64,000 bases of DNA, taken from NCBI GenBank assembly GCA_017654935.2, contig CM065684.1, positions 63,769,594-63,833,593 of the forward strand. The letters are read 5' to 3'. The DNA is from Phymorhynchus buccinoides. Taxonomy: Eukaryota > Mollusca > Gastropoda > Neogastropoda > Raphitomidae. Both the position numbers and the translations under genes were made by a program. Below the pieces are notes generated by a model. The model was given only the letters and a program-made list of their open reading frames with translations, did no database searches and had not been told where the DNA came from. Below, in pieces: positions 1-10,760 of this stretch (the stretch's first letter is position 1; every line of letters starts with the position of its first letter).

Positions 1-520
1 TGAACAGTTGAAATGCATGCAGGATGCCAGTGCACAAGAGGGTTAATTCTGAACAGTTGAAATGCATGCAGGATGCCAGTGCACAAGAGGGTTAATTCTG
101 AACAGTTGAAATGCATGCAGGATGCCAGTACACAAGAGGGTTAATTCTGAACAGTTGAAATGCATGCAGGATGCCAGTGCACAAGAGGGTTAATTCTGAA
201 CAGTTGAAATGCATGCAGGATGCCAGTGCACAAGAGGGTTAATTCTGAACAGTTGAAATGCATGCAGGATGCCAGTACACAAGAGGGTTAATTCTGAACA
301 GTTGAAATGCATGCAGGATGCCAGTACACAAGAGGGTTAATTCTGAACAGTTGAAATGCATGCAGGATGCCAGTGCACAAGAGGGTTAATTCTGAACAGT
401 TGAAATGCATGCAGGATGCCAGTGCACAAGAGGGTTAATTCTGAACAGTTGAAATGCATGCAGGATGCCAGTACACAAGAGGGTTAATTCTGAACAGTTG
501 AAATGCATGCAGGATGCCAG
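1..520 (+). repeat. 49-bp tandem array, left arm
   Basis: About 10.6 head-to-tail copies of a 49-bp unit starting TGAACAGTTGAAATGCATGC. Copies differ mainly at one site (CCAGTGCAC or CCAGTACAC). The same unit, inverted, forms the outer end of the right arm. Confidence 0.97.
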
Positions 521-1454
521 TGCTTCAGCCTTTATTTAGTTTGTTCTCTGGAATGCAATATTTATCTCACACAGGGTGTTCTGTCAAGATTTGGAACTTG
601 TGTTCTTTTCGCAGTGTAGCAGGCCTATGCATTTCATTATATGTTTTATATAATGTGTTCTTTGTCTTTTCATTTACATGATATTGACGTACATTTACAT
701 TATGCAATTTTATTGTCTCCAAACAAGTGAAGATATTTTTTCGATTTAACTATAGGATTTGGTATTTCCATTGATTATTATTGGCTTGGTATGTTTGATT
801 TCACCATTTTTTCCTCAGTAAAATGATTGGGTCCTTTACGTTTTACATCACTGTGCCAAGCGTGTGCGTTTCATTTGACACTTTTTTTGTACTGTGTGAT
901 GAATTATGAGTTAGATGTTTATTTGGAATCTTGACAGCTTTTTAAAACAAAATTGATACATGTTACATTAAGTTGACTGTATGGGCATGTATCCTTTCCA
1001 AATCTTTTCGCTGAAAGTTGTCACGCTGTATGCTTGTACATTACTATTCAATTGTTGTTGAGTTTTGCTCTATAGTCTTTTGTATTAGCCTCATGAAAAT
1101 AAGATTTGTGTTATATTCTTGGATTTCTATAACTGCCGAGTTTTCTTTGTTTAGATTTGGGTTTGGTACTCAGCTTGTTTTTCTCTACCATAATATAGAG
1201 ATATGAAGGCCTGCTGTTTGAACGTTAAAATGGTGCAAAGGAAGTGGCTCAACATGCTTTTTATTTCGTCCTTGCTCAAGTTGAAGCTCATGTTTATTTG
1301 TATTTATATGGCGCTTTTGTATATCTATCTGAGGTTTTTGTTTGTGTTTGCTATCAGGTAACAGGAGATTGCCAATATATTCTGCATTTAAAATATATGG
1401 GCTTAATGTGTTGCTCTCTCTGTGTGTCTGTCTGCCTCTCTCTGTCTGTCTGTC

Positions 1455-1487
<33 letters not shown>

Positions 1488-1895
1488 GTGTCTCTGTCTG
1501 TGTCTGTGTGCATGTATGTGTGTACCTGGGTACACGACTGCATGGTTGTATGTGAAAATGAGACTGATCCATCACTGTTTTCTCCCTATCCTTTTCACCA
1601 TTTCTCTATTCTTCTTCTTTCTGCATTCCTATATGGCCATAATGTGTCAGGTTTTCAGTTTTCACTGGTCTCCCCACTGCGTACAGCCGACACGGATTTT
1701 GGAGGAGCTCAAAGAAGGAATTATTGGGAAGATGTTTTTTGAAAAAAGGCAGGAGAATGGGCCAATAAGTCGGAAAGATAGTAGATGATAGAAAGCAAAG
1801 GGAAAAGGCAGGAGTCAAAGAGTGGCAGATTAGAGGAAGTGTCCCCTTAATCTCCTTCCTTTTAGTGATGGCAAGTCTAGATATTTGAGCCTTTC
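521..1895. repeat. Left inverted-repeat arm, non-array part
   Basis: This segment matches the reverse complement of 6554-8362. Recognisable blocks include the stretch after the array (GGCCTATGCATTTCATTAT), a (TC/TGTC)n microsatellite at about 1419-1510, and the inner end near 1865-1885 (GGCAAGTCTAGATATTTGAG). It has no credible coding frame; the short frames here read through the microsatellite. Confidence 0.85.
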
Positions 1896-2385
1896 TCCTT
1901 AAAAAGACATATTTTTACAAGCTTTCACTATTTTTGTTGCTCTTCTTTGAACATTTTCTAGCTGAACTGAGTGCTTTTTCAAATAAGGGTATCAACTACT
2001 ACAGTGGAGAACTGATAACTCAAAAACACAGGATAGCTCACAATAATTTGTGGGTCCCAGTATAATAATCTCTATGTTGAAAAGTCTTTTTAACTCAAAA
2101 TACTGGCTATTTAAAAATAAATTTCAGTCCCTTAAATTTTGACTTAAAAGGTGGGGCCAGGCTCTTTTGGCTGAAAAATAATTTCAAATCGTCTCGGCGA
2201 AAAAATATGCTTTTGTTGACTACTGTAGTGTAGGTTGATGAATAAAGTTTTCTCGCTTTTTTTTTTTTACTATATCTTGTTAGTCTCCAACTCATCTGAA
2301 GTGGGAATTGAAAGAATTTGTTGTTTGAAGCACAGTGTTTGACAAGGCGACGCTCAAGTGGGATGCACTTCTGATTTTGTGTTGC
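1896..2385. other. Unassigned AT-rich spacer inside the element
   Basis: Nothing recognisable. It contains a T10 run near 2259 and only short frames. Confidence 0.6.
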
Positions 2386-2905
2386 TATGACGTAACGTGT
2401 TCCTATGACGTAACGTGTTCTATGACGTAACGTGTTCTATGACGTAACGTGTTCCTATGACGTAACGTGTTCCTATGACGTAACGTGTTCTATGACGTAA
2501 CGTGTTCTATGACGTAACGTGTAACGTCCTATGACGTAACGTGTTCCTATGACGTAACGTGTTCCTATGACGTAATGTGTTCCTATGATGTAACGTGTTC
2601 CTATGACGTAACGTGTTCCTATGACGTAACGTGTTCCTATGACGTAATGTGTTCCTATGACGTAACGTGTTCCTATGACGTAATGTGTTCCTATGACGTA
2701 ACGTGTTCTATGACGTAACGTGTCCTATGACGTAACGTGTCCTATGACGTAACGTGTTCCTATGACGTAACGTGTCCTATGACGTAACGTGTTCCTATGA
2801 CGTAATGTGTCATATGATGTAACGTGTTCCTATGACGTAACGTGTTCCTATGACGTAACGTGTCCTATGACGTAACGTGTTCCTATGGCGTAACTATGAC
2901 GTAGG
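2386..2905 (+). repeat. 18-19-bp tandem array carrying TGACGTAA in nearly every unit
   Basis: About 27 copies of a unit close to CCTATGACGTAACGTGTT, with one-base length variants and an occasional T for C. Each unit holds TGACGTAA, which resembles an ATF/CREB half-palindrome. The array lies just inside the left arm of the inverted-repeat element and has no counterpart in the right half. Confidence 0.95.
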
Positions 2906-5389
2906 AATAACTATGACGGAAAGCCAGCAAATTAGGGGGCTGGCGTTTCCACCATACTAATTCAAGCCACTAGAAACAGAAGATGTTGAAAGAAGATGAA
3001 GTGGCAGAGCGATGACAACATTGGCTGTGGGGGTCCCTCCTGTTCATGTTGTCCACCCATTTTCGCTGCCCAGCTGGATCTTTGAAAGGAAACCTGTGAA
3101 CTGTGTAGCATGACCCGGGTACTTGTTCTTCGAAGCACCGCAGAGCAAACTCTAGGCATTTTTAGTTGGACCCTAAAAAAACGTTTTACTTTCGCCCGCC
3201 AGTTCTATGTCATCATTTCCACTTTCGATGCAATTCTAGCAGACAATTTTTTTTCAATTTCTGAGTATCGTTTTATCTATAAAAAAACACACCTAGAAAT
3301 CCAGAAAATTCAGCCTTTCACTGCATTTATGGCATTTTTCATTTTTTTATTTTTTGTTGTTGAAAACTGCTTGTACGTGGAAGCTGAGACCTTGGATCTC
3401 TTCAGGTCCAGGCTTGGCTCCCCAAACTGCCCAACCTTCACGCCCTCTCCCCCCCTTTCAACAACACCCCCCCCCCCCCCTCCCCTTGCTGCCCCCACTG
3501 TTTTGCTTTTGCCTCTTCTGATCTGGCGACTGTGGGCCTGGCCCAGCGTTAGGCTGGGTTGGGGCTGGACTATGTCCCCAGCTTGCTGGGGGCTGAAAAG
3601 CTTTGTGCCTGTCCGGCAGCTCCACTAATGCTGGGCGTATCAGACTAGGAACACTGACCCTACCCCCCCCCCCCCCCTTCCCACCGTACATAGGCCCCCA
3701 CCTACCCCCTTTTTTGTTTCTTTTTTAAAAATTTAAAGTATACTTTATTATTTCTTTATTTACTTCTATTATCTATCTATTATTTTGTTCCTTTCTTTCT
3801 GCTGTGTCTCGGCGCTGCGTGGTGACCTCCGTATTTTCTGTTTTTTCCATTATATCGGCAAATATCTTCAACCTGATGAAGCTGGCTGATTGACCTGAAG
3901 AAGAGAAGAACATATATATAAGTACCGATGACATCTCTAACCTTCATCTTAACGCTTGGCCTTTGTTGCTAGGCGCCAAGCAGTACAATAGGCTACAGCG
4001 ATCAGTGTCAATTTATACCTAGGTGGGGAAAAGGGCCGACGTGCCATTGCATGGAGGGGTAAGTGAAGAAGAGAAAGTGGGGAAAGCATCAGAGGATTTG
4101 TTGGTGCGCATTTCTTGCTTTTCCACTTGCTTTTGTTCTTGCTTTTCCACTCTTGTTAGAGAAAGGTGTACTTTTAGTGGTCTCATTGGAATTGCAGACT
4201 AATTGTCAAGCAGCATGCAACTTCAAGAAGACGATTATTAGTGGGTCTTCTTCCTGTCGGGGATTGTAGCACAAAATACAATGGCCAAGTTCTTAGAAAC
4301 TGATCAGATACATATTATTATACAAACATGTTGTTTGAATGTGTCCTCACCGGGTTAATTTAAATGTCCACAATGCTCTCTTTATCATCTGATGGTAACT
4401 GTCATGAGACGTTTGCATACAAAGCCTCGATCCTTTTATTTGCAGAATCATGTGCAGATGGGTGCTGCCCTGCTTTGAGCCCATTGCTGCATTACAGATT
4501 TCGGACTGTCAGGGCCTCGTCTGGTGCCAACAATTATCCCAGTAGTCAATGTTGTGTAATAAGTGCTGACCCACGCATTTTCAGCTACAGTTGAAAGGAA
4601 TGACATGATGTTCAAAGTGAGTCTGCTTCCACAAAAAGTCATTGCCAATGAGCTTAGAAGCATCGTGCTTCAAAGTTAGTCATACTTGGTGGAAGACCAC
4701 TCTAACAAGCGTCTTATCCAAGTTCTGGCCATCGTGAACACTTCTATGATGAGGCGATGAGATATTGTATCCGTAGGCTTGATACCAGTGCTTAGCTGGC
4801 ATGGAGTTTTGGTATGTGGATGTATTAACGTGATAATAATATCAGCCTCAGCAGCTTATCAAAGATGCAACTATTAAGAGTCTTGATGATCCAATCTTAT
4901 TCTGAAAGGAGCTTTTGTACTTCAGTACTATTGTAGTGTCCAGACTCTGCTCTAAGCGATTACCCCCCCCCACACACACACACACACACACACCTACTTC
5001 CCATCACAATTTCACTAGCCCGCCAATGCAACCAAGTAGCTCACCAGCATGATCACCCTCGTAGCCAGGAATAAAGTCATTGTACTCCCTCCCCCTCCTT
5101 GTAAATTGCGCAACTATCCAGTACAGCTGTTGTCACTGGTGAACTCATTGCACGTCTGTTCAGCCATGGATAACAGAGCCTGGAGACACGTCCAGGAAGA
5201 GACTACATTTGTCTGTTGGGTGTTGTGTCCTCCATACTCAGGACAAGGGTCACCACTGATAATTGTGCTCATAAAGGCAATATCTTCTTTAGTCACTTGA
5301 TGCAAATAAACCTGAAGTCTGGCTACAGATGGGACAGAGTTGACACTCGATGTGCTTTTTTGAAGTGGAAATTAGATCGACATAAAATA
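2906..5389. other. Unassigned sequence with simple repeats
   Basis: No gene or recognisable transposon was found. It holds C-runs near 3470 and 3664, a (CA)n tract at about 4969-4994 and scattered short frames without family features. A CTGATGAAG string near 3880 was checked as a hammerhead core and rejected. Confidence 0.5.
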
Positions 5390-5600
5390 CAGTGGTTGAA
5401 CGTTTACCTGAAAGTCGGTTAAGCGAAACTTCTGATACCTGAAAGCAATTTTCATTTCCCGGCCAAAAGCCTTCTTTGGAAGACTAATTTCCCGACGGAC
5501 AAGTGAAACGACGGATAAACGAAACTTCGGATACCTGAAACGTATGTTGACAATCCGCACAGCCTCCAAGACGGATTAGCGAAAGTTTTATGAAAAGGCA
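5390..5600. mobile_element. Possible mariner-like MITE fragment
   Basis: It starts TA-CAGTGGTTGAACG and has internal near-repeats of a block like AAGCGAAACTTC..GATACCTGAAA at about 5422-5442 and 5519-5540. CAGTG after TA is typical of Tc1/mariner ends. The opposite terminus was not identified. Confidence 0.35.
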
Positions 5601-5974
5601 TGCCTGCACACACGTACTAGTTTTCCCTGTTACAGAAACTGTGTGACTGAAGCCGCCGCCCCCTTCTCTCTCTCACACACACACACGCACGCACGCACCC
5701 ATACACACACAGAGGCTCCCTTACCTCCAGCTGAAGCTTTCGTCATGGATGATGGATACATGACTAATTACATGGGCCCATCAATAAGTAATGTCCTTAC
5801 AGTTGTAAAACAGCAACATTGGATTTACACGAAACTTTACAATGATGTAAACTACCCTTCCTTGATAACCACACACATTTTCAAGCGTGTTGGTTTTGAT
5901 TCTTTTTCAGACCTGCCAACCCCCTAACCGACCAAAGAGGAATATTTGAAGCAGAAAAGAGGAATTTTAGGGAG
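5601..5974. other. Unassigned sequence with a CA-rich microsatellite
   Basis: A (CA)/(CACG) tract lies at about 5670-5712. A short plus-strand frame reads through it. Nothing here supports a gene. Confidence 0.5.
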
Positions 5975-6553
5975 TTAAGAGGAATTTCGGTGCGGAACCT
6001 TACCTTTCGCAAACAAACACGATTTGATGCAATTAACTCTTATCCTTGTTAACTTGTACTGTTCAAAACAGGTCTTGCTTGGAGGTGTCACAATAAACTT
6101 TAGCAAAGCAAGAAAACTGAAGGTAGATAATGAACCAAACACTTGTACATTACACATCTCATCAAAAACACTTGTTGGTTGCACATCACAGTTGCTCTGA
6201 AAACAAACACAGCTCCCTGCCCGAAGAGTCTCTGCCCGAATCGCCTCATGAGGATTCTTAGTCTCCTCCTCTTCTGCTGACTGGAAAAAGTCATTCATGG
6301 TCTAAGTCGACTCATGGGCGCTTGACGCATCTGTGTGTTTTTGAGACTTAACATGGCGCTTCACATCCATCATCATCCCTCCATGAGACACTGTAAAGTC
6401 CTTCGTGCATGGTATGCATCGGGCGTAATACACACCTTTACTAGAGCTCCCAATACACAGAAACTTTTCAGTGTATGCCTTGCGAAACTTCTGTTCAGTT
6501 CTCTTTCTTTCCCCATCGGCCAAATCACTACAATCCCCTCTACGTAAAACCAT
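5975..6553 (-). pseudogene. Broken zinc-finger, hAT-transposase-like frame
   Basis: A minus-strand frame runs from 6553 to 5975 with one in-frame TAG at 6304-6302. The upstream part contains YYARCIPCTKDF followed by DVKRHVKSQKH, a CxxC...HxxxxxH arrangement like the BED/TTF-type fingers at the N-terminus of hAT-related transposases. After the stop it continues NDFFQSAEEEE and then EAIRAE, as between finger and core in such proteins, and then degenerates. No catalytic core is seen, so it is inactive. It lies in the centre of the inverted-repeat element and could be its former protein or an unrelated insertion. Confidence 0.45.
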
Positions 6554-8362
6554 GTCTTATGGAGAAAGGCTCAAATATCTAGACTTGCCATCACTAAAAG
6601 GAAGGAGATTAAGGCGAGACTTCCTCTAATCTGCCACTCTTTGACTCCTGCCTTTTCCCTTTGCTTTCCATCATCTACTATCTTTGTGACTTATTGGCCC
6701 ATTCTCCTGCCTTTTTTCCCAAAAACATCTTCCAATTAATTCCTTCTTTGAGCTCCTCCGAAATCTGTGTCGGCTGTACGCAGCGGGGAGACCAGTGAAA
6801 ACTGAAAACCGGACACAGAAATGCAGAAAGAAGAAGATTAGAGAAATGGTGAAAAGGATAGGGAGAAAACGGTGATGGATCAGTCATTTTCACACACAAC
6901 CATGCAGTCATGCACCCAGGTAGGCCTACACGCATGCATGCACACAGAGACAGACAGACAGGGAGAGACAGAGACACAGAGAGAGAGAGAGACAAACAGA
7001 GACACAGAGAGACAGACACACACAGAGAGAGCAACACATTAATTAAGCCCAGATAAAAAAAAATATTATTTTCAATGCAGAATATAAGTATATTGGCAAT
7101 CTCCTGTTACCTGATAGCAAACAAAAACCTCAGATAGATATACAAAAGCGCCATATCAATACAAATAATCACGACCTTCAACTTGAGCAAGGACCAAATA
7201 ATAAGCACGTTAAGCCACTTCGTCTGTGCCGTTTGAACCCTTTCACCGCCAGCCATCCTTGAGCCAAAACTTCCCATAATATAAACTTACTTGGCTACAG
7301 AAAAGATTTTGTGTCTGCAATACTGCGGGTTTTCTCTGTGACACATTTAGAATAGGGTCAATCCTTACTGCCCAAATTTAGGAACACAATATAATTGAAT
7401 AATAGACCCTGATTTGAAGAGTTTTAATGACATGGGTGTTAAATCATTGTGGTGCAAAAATGTGAATGGCGGTGAAAGGGTTAACGTTCAAACAGTAGGC
7501 CTTCATATCTCTGTATTATGTAAGAGAAAAACACGCTGAGTACCAAACCCAAATCTAAACAAAGAAAACTAGGCAGTTATAGAAATCCAAGAATATAACA
7601 CAAATCTTATTTTCATGAGGCTAATACAAAAGACTATACAGCAAAGCTCAACAACAATTGAACAGTAATGTACAAGCGTGACAAATCGGTTGGCGAAAAG
7701 ATTTGAAAAGGATACATGCCCATCCAGTCAACTTAACATGTATCAAATTTATATAAAAAAATCTGTCAGATTTCAAATGAACATCTCAAACTCATAATTC
7801 ATCACACAGTACAAACAAGTGTCAAATGAAACACACACGCTTGGCACAGTGATGTAAAACGTAAAGGACCCAATCATTTTACTGAGGAAAACATGGTCAA
7901 ATCAAACACACCAAGCCAATAATAATCAATGGAAATACCAAATCCTATAGTTAAATCGAAAAACAATAATTAAATATCCATACACCAAAAAAAAATTTTG
8001 TTTATTTCTTTTCCTTTTATAATGCTGACTTCCTGCAAAGTGCAAAGCTGAACATTACTCAGTAAAGCAACAATGCTGATTTAGTACAGTCCAATAGCAC
8101 ACTGAATACTAATACAACATTGTTCTCTTTTCTATCACACAACCATGATTACAGTCAAGGTTTTTCTTCTTTTGGGCTCCATCACAAATGACGTCAATAT
8201 AATGTAAATGAACGTCAATATAATGTAAATCAACGTCAATATAATGAAATGCATAGGCCTGCTACACTGCGAAAAGAAGAACACAAGTTCCAAATCTTGA
8301 CAGAACACCCTGTGTGAGAGATAAATATTGCATTCCAGAGAACAAACTAAATAAAGGCTGAA
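6554..8362. repeat. Right inverted-repeat arm, non-array part
   Basis: Reverse complement of 521-1895, including the (GA/GACA)n tract at about 6945-7030. It is longer than the left arm because of a MITE at 7238-7480 and extra sequence around 7985-8220, where short GTCAATATAATG units also repeat. Confidence 0.85.
7238..7480. mobile_element. piggyBac-like MITE, 243 bp
   Basis: The ends are inverted repeats: CCCTTTCACCGCCA at the left and its complement TGGCGGTGAAAGGG at the right. The right flank is TTAA (7481-7484) and the left flank is TGAA (7234-7237), which fits a mutated TTAA target duplication. CCC ends next to TTAA are typical of the piggyBac superfamily. The paralogous left arm (about 1217-1242) has the uninterrupted site, so the left arm shows the empty site. 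There is no coding capacity. Confidence 0.75.
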
Positions 8363-8988
8363 GCACTGGCATCCTGCATGCATTTCAACTGTTCAGAATT
8401 AACCCTCTTGTGCACTGGCATCCTGCATGCATTTCAACTGTTCAGAATTAACCCTCTTGTGCACTGGCATCCTGCATGCATTTCAACTGTTCAGAATTAA
8501 CCCTCTTGTGCACTGGCATCCTGCATGCATTTCAACTGTTCAGAATTAACCCTCTTGTGCACTGGCATCCTGCATGCATTTCAACTGTTCAGAATTAACC
8601 CTCTTGTGCACTGGCATCCTGCATGCATTTCAACTGTTCAGAATTAACCCTCTTGTGCACTGGCATCCTGCATGCATTTCAACTGTTCAGAATTAACCCT
8701 CTTGTGCACTGGCATCCTGCATGCATTTCAACTGTTCAGAATTAACCCTCTTGTGCACTGGCATCCTGCATGCATTTCAACTGTTCAGAATTAACCCTCT
8801 TGTGCACTGGCATCCTGCATGCATTTCAACTGTTCAGAATTAACCCTCTTGTGCACTGGCATTCTGCATGCATTTCAACTGTTCAGAATTAACCCTCTTG
8901 TGCACTGGCATCCTGCATGCATTTCAACTGTTCAGAATTAACCCTCTTGTGTACTGGCATCCTGCATGCATTTCAACTGTTCAGAATT
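8363..8988 (-). repeat. 49-bp tandem array, right arm
   Basis: About 12.8 copies of the same 49-bp unit as at 1-520, in inverted orientation. One copy carries ATTCTGCATG in place of ATCCTGCATG. Confidence 0.97.
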
Positions 8989-9091
8989 AACCAACCTTGA
9001 AAAGCAGGAAAATGGAAAAGACCAAAAACATACAAAACATAACGCGTTTGGGACCCTAAAAAACAGATTTGATACATCAACCGCTCTCAAC

Positions 9092-9267
9092 GTACTTTTC
9101 GTACTATATAAGGCGATACTTTCCCCAGACTTGGACCCCTGTGCCTTATAATGTGACTAATACAATAGTAAGAAAATAGAATAACAAAATCTGAAATTTG
9201 AGTACAATTTGGGGGGGGGGGGGGGGTCTAATACAAAGGTCCGCCTTGTAGTCCGAAAAACACAGTA
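9092..9267. mobile_element. Mariner-like MITE, degenerate
   Basis: The right end GTCCGAAAAACACAGTA and the left block TACTTTTCGTACTATATAAG are imperfect inverted repeats, both continuing into AAGGCG-type sequence. CACAGTA ends are seen in Tc1/mariner elements. A long G-run lies inside, at about 9211-9226. Confidence 0.4.
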
Positions 9268-10315
9268 ATTCATGTTATTATCCAAATTCTGTAAAGGCAA
9301 TGACAAAATTTCAGTTGTAACTTTCTTGATTGTTCATAAATTTACAGGAAAAGGTGTCTACACGCAACAACAAATAATCTCATGAGGCATTTGAGTCTCC
9401 TAACAAGATCCACATTCCAGCCCTTGGAGGGCATATAGCCAACAGACAAAAGGAAGCACATAGCTTTCTGAATTCTAGGCGGCATTTTTCCATTGATTTT
9501 TCTCTCCATATAAAGACAATAATATTGCAACAACAACAAAATCATTTCTTCATTCTCGAAAAATAAATAAGAAAATGTACAAATCTTTTCTTTCTCTTCA
9601 CTCCTCTTCCTACATTACTTTTGGTTCTTCAGAGACTTCTCTCCCTTTATTCAACAAAACTTATCAACAAGAATTCTTCTGCCAAAACACGTTACCTCAA
9701 ACGGCCAGAAGACACGAACAATTTTCTTAGGAAAAAGCAAAATAGTAATCATCAGCCTTTAGGATAAAACCTTATCTCCGCTATGAAACGTGTCCCCTCT
9801 CCTCTTTCGAATTGTTTGCTGTTTGGGAAGGATTCACCCCTCAATACATCCAGAGGCGTCTGGTGGCAAGCAGGAAGAGCAGAGGATTCATCACGAAATA
9901 ATAAATAATAATTTGAGAAGCCAGTGATATTTTTTTTTATTAATTATTTTTCTCTGAATGGGCGTTTGTGCACACCGTCTGCCATTTTGTAAAATGCGAA
10001 ACGTGGTGGCATGGGTCTGTACATCGATTTCTCGATAAAGATGTAGATTAACACCCTTCCCGCTCTATTTCTTGGTTCTTTCCGCGTAAATTGTGCAATC
10101 AATTAAATCTGTACATTTTATGAAACAGTTATAGCTACGGTTGTGGCGCACAGGCACATATTACCATGACCGGGACATATTTCACGCCGGGACATATTTC
10201 TCCCGACTCAGCCAGGAAAAAGTAACTTTGGCTTTTAAACCCTCATATTCTACATCCTGATTTGAGGGCTGTTTGTCAGAGGGTGCTAACAGCCTTCTCT
10301 GTTCCATTTGTGATA
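9268..10315. other. Unassigned intergenic sequence
   Basis: AT-rich with no recognisable gene. About 70 bases near 10018-10085 (ATCGATTTCTCG...GGTTCTTTCCG) resemble 25438-25510, so an unnamed interspersed repeat is present. Confidence 0.4.
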
Positions 10316-10489
10316 CAGTGGAACCTCCCTTATAAGACCTCCCATTATAAGACTCCCTCCCATATAAGACCTACTTCTGTGAGACATTGCCCTTTGTAAG
10401 AATTAAAACTACCTCCCTTATAAGACCCCTCCCTCATAAGACCTCATTTTGGATGGTTTTTGAAGGTCTTATAAGGGAGGTTCCCCTAT
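10316..10489. mobile_element. Mariner-like MITE copy 1
   Basis: Starts TA-CAGTGGAACCTCCCTTA and ends with the inverted form, somewhat degraded. It is the same family as the copies at 11262, 49828 and 51195. It lies just downstream of the amidase stop codon. Confidence 0.7.
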
Positions 10490-10533
10490 AGTACCTCCAG
10501 GCGTGTGCCCCACTATCATTGCTACGGATCGAC

Positions 10534-10760
10534 TCAACACTGAGACTGGGATGCAGTCAGCTTCTCCACGGCTCGGGCCACCTGAAGGACCGTCACCTCG
10601 TCAAACTTCCTGCCCACGATCATCAGGCCGATGGGTAGTCTGCCCTTGCCGGCGGCCTCGTCAGGGGCAGAGAAGCCCGCGTTGATGGAGAGGGCGGGGT
10701 GCCCCGTGAGGTTGAAGGGCATGGTGTTGGGGGTCATGGTCAGGCAGTTCTGCTCAATCT
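10534..10760 (-). CDS. Amidase exon j (last exon)
   Basis: The acceptor CTGTGTGCAG precedes base 10760. Two bases complete the split Glu codon, then 74 codons and a stop follow (227 bp). It begins [20 protein letters not shown] and contains [20 protein letters not shown], the conserved amidase C-terminus where LPIG(L/M)MI(T/V)G is near invariant. It is fully open. The array at 10808-11185 in the intron just upstream is made of copies of this exon's 5' part. Confidence 0.93.

Larger units (their letters stand above)
1..8990. mobile_element. Large inverted-repeat (foldback-like) element, left end cut by window
   Basis: The sequence from 1 to about 1895 returns as its reverse complement from about 6554 to 8990. 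Both arms end outward in the same 49-bp tandem array. Long terminal inverted repeats built partly of tandem repeats are a hallmark of foldback/Galileo-type DNA elements. The arms differ by substitutions, by a MITE at 7238-7480 and by extra sequence near 7985-8220, so they are not one molecule read twice. The centre (1896-6553) is unique and holds a second array and a broken transposase-like frame on the minus strand. The outer left boundary and any target duplication lie outside the window. The family assignment is inference. Confidence 0.6.

Noticed and set aside
3870..3915. CTGATGAAG ... GAAGAAG as a hammerhead ribozyme core, as found in some animal retroelements
   Set aside because: No complementary stem II between the core boxes and no GAAA at the required place.
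1..8990. Inverted duplication as an assembly or hairpin-read artefact
   Set aside because: The arms differ by many substitutions, an inserted MITE with a proper target site and another insertion, and they enclose 4.6 kb of unique DNA.
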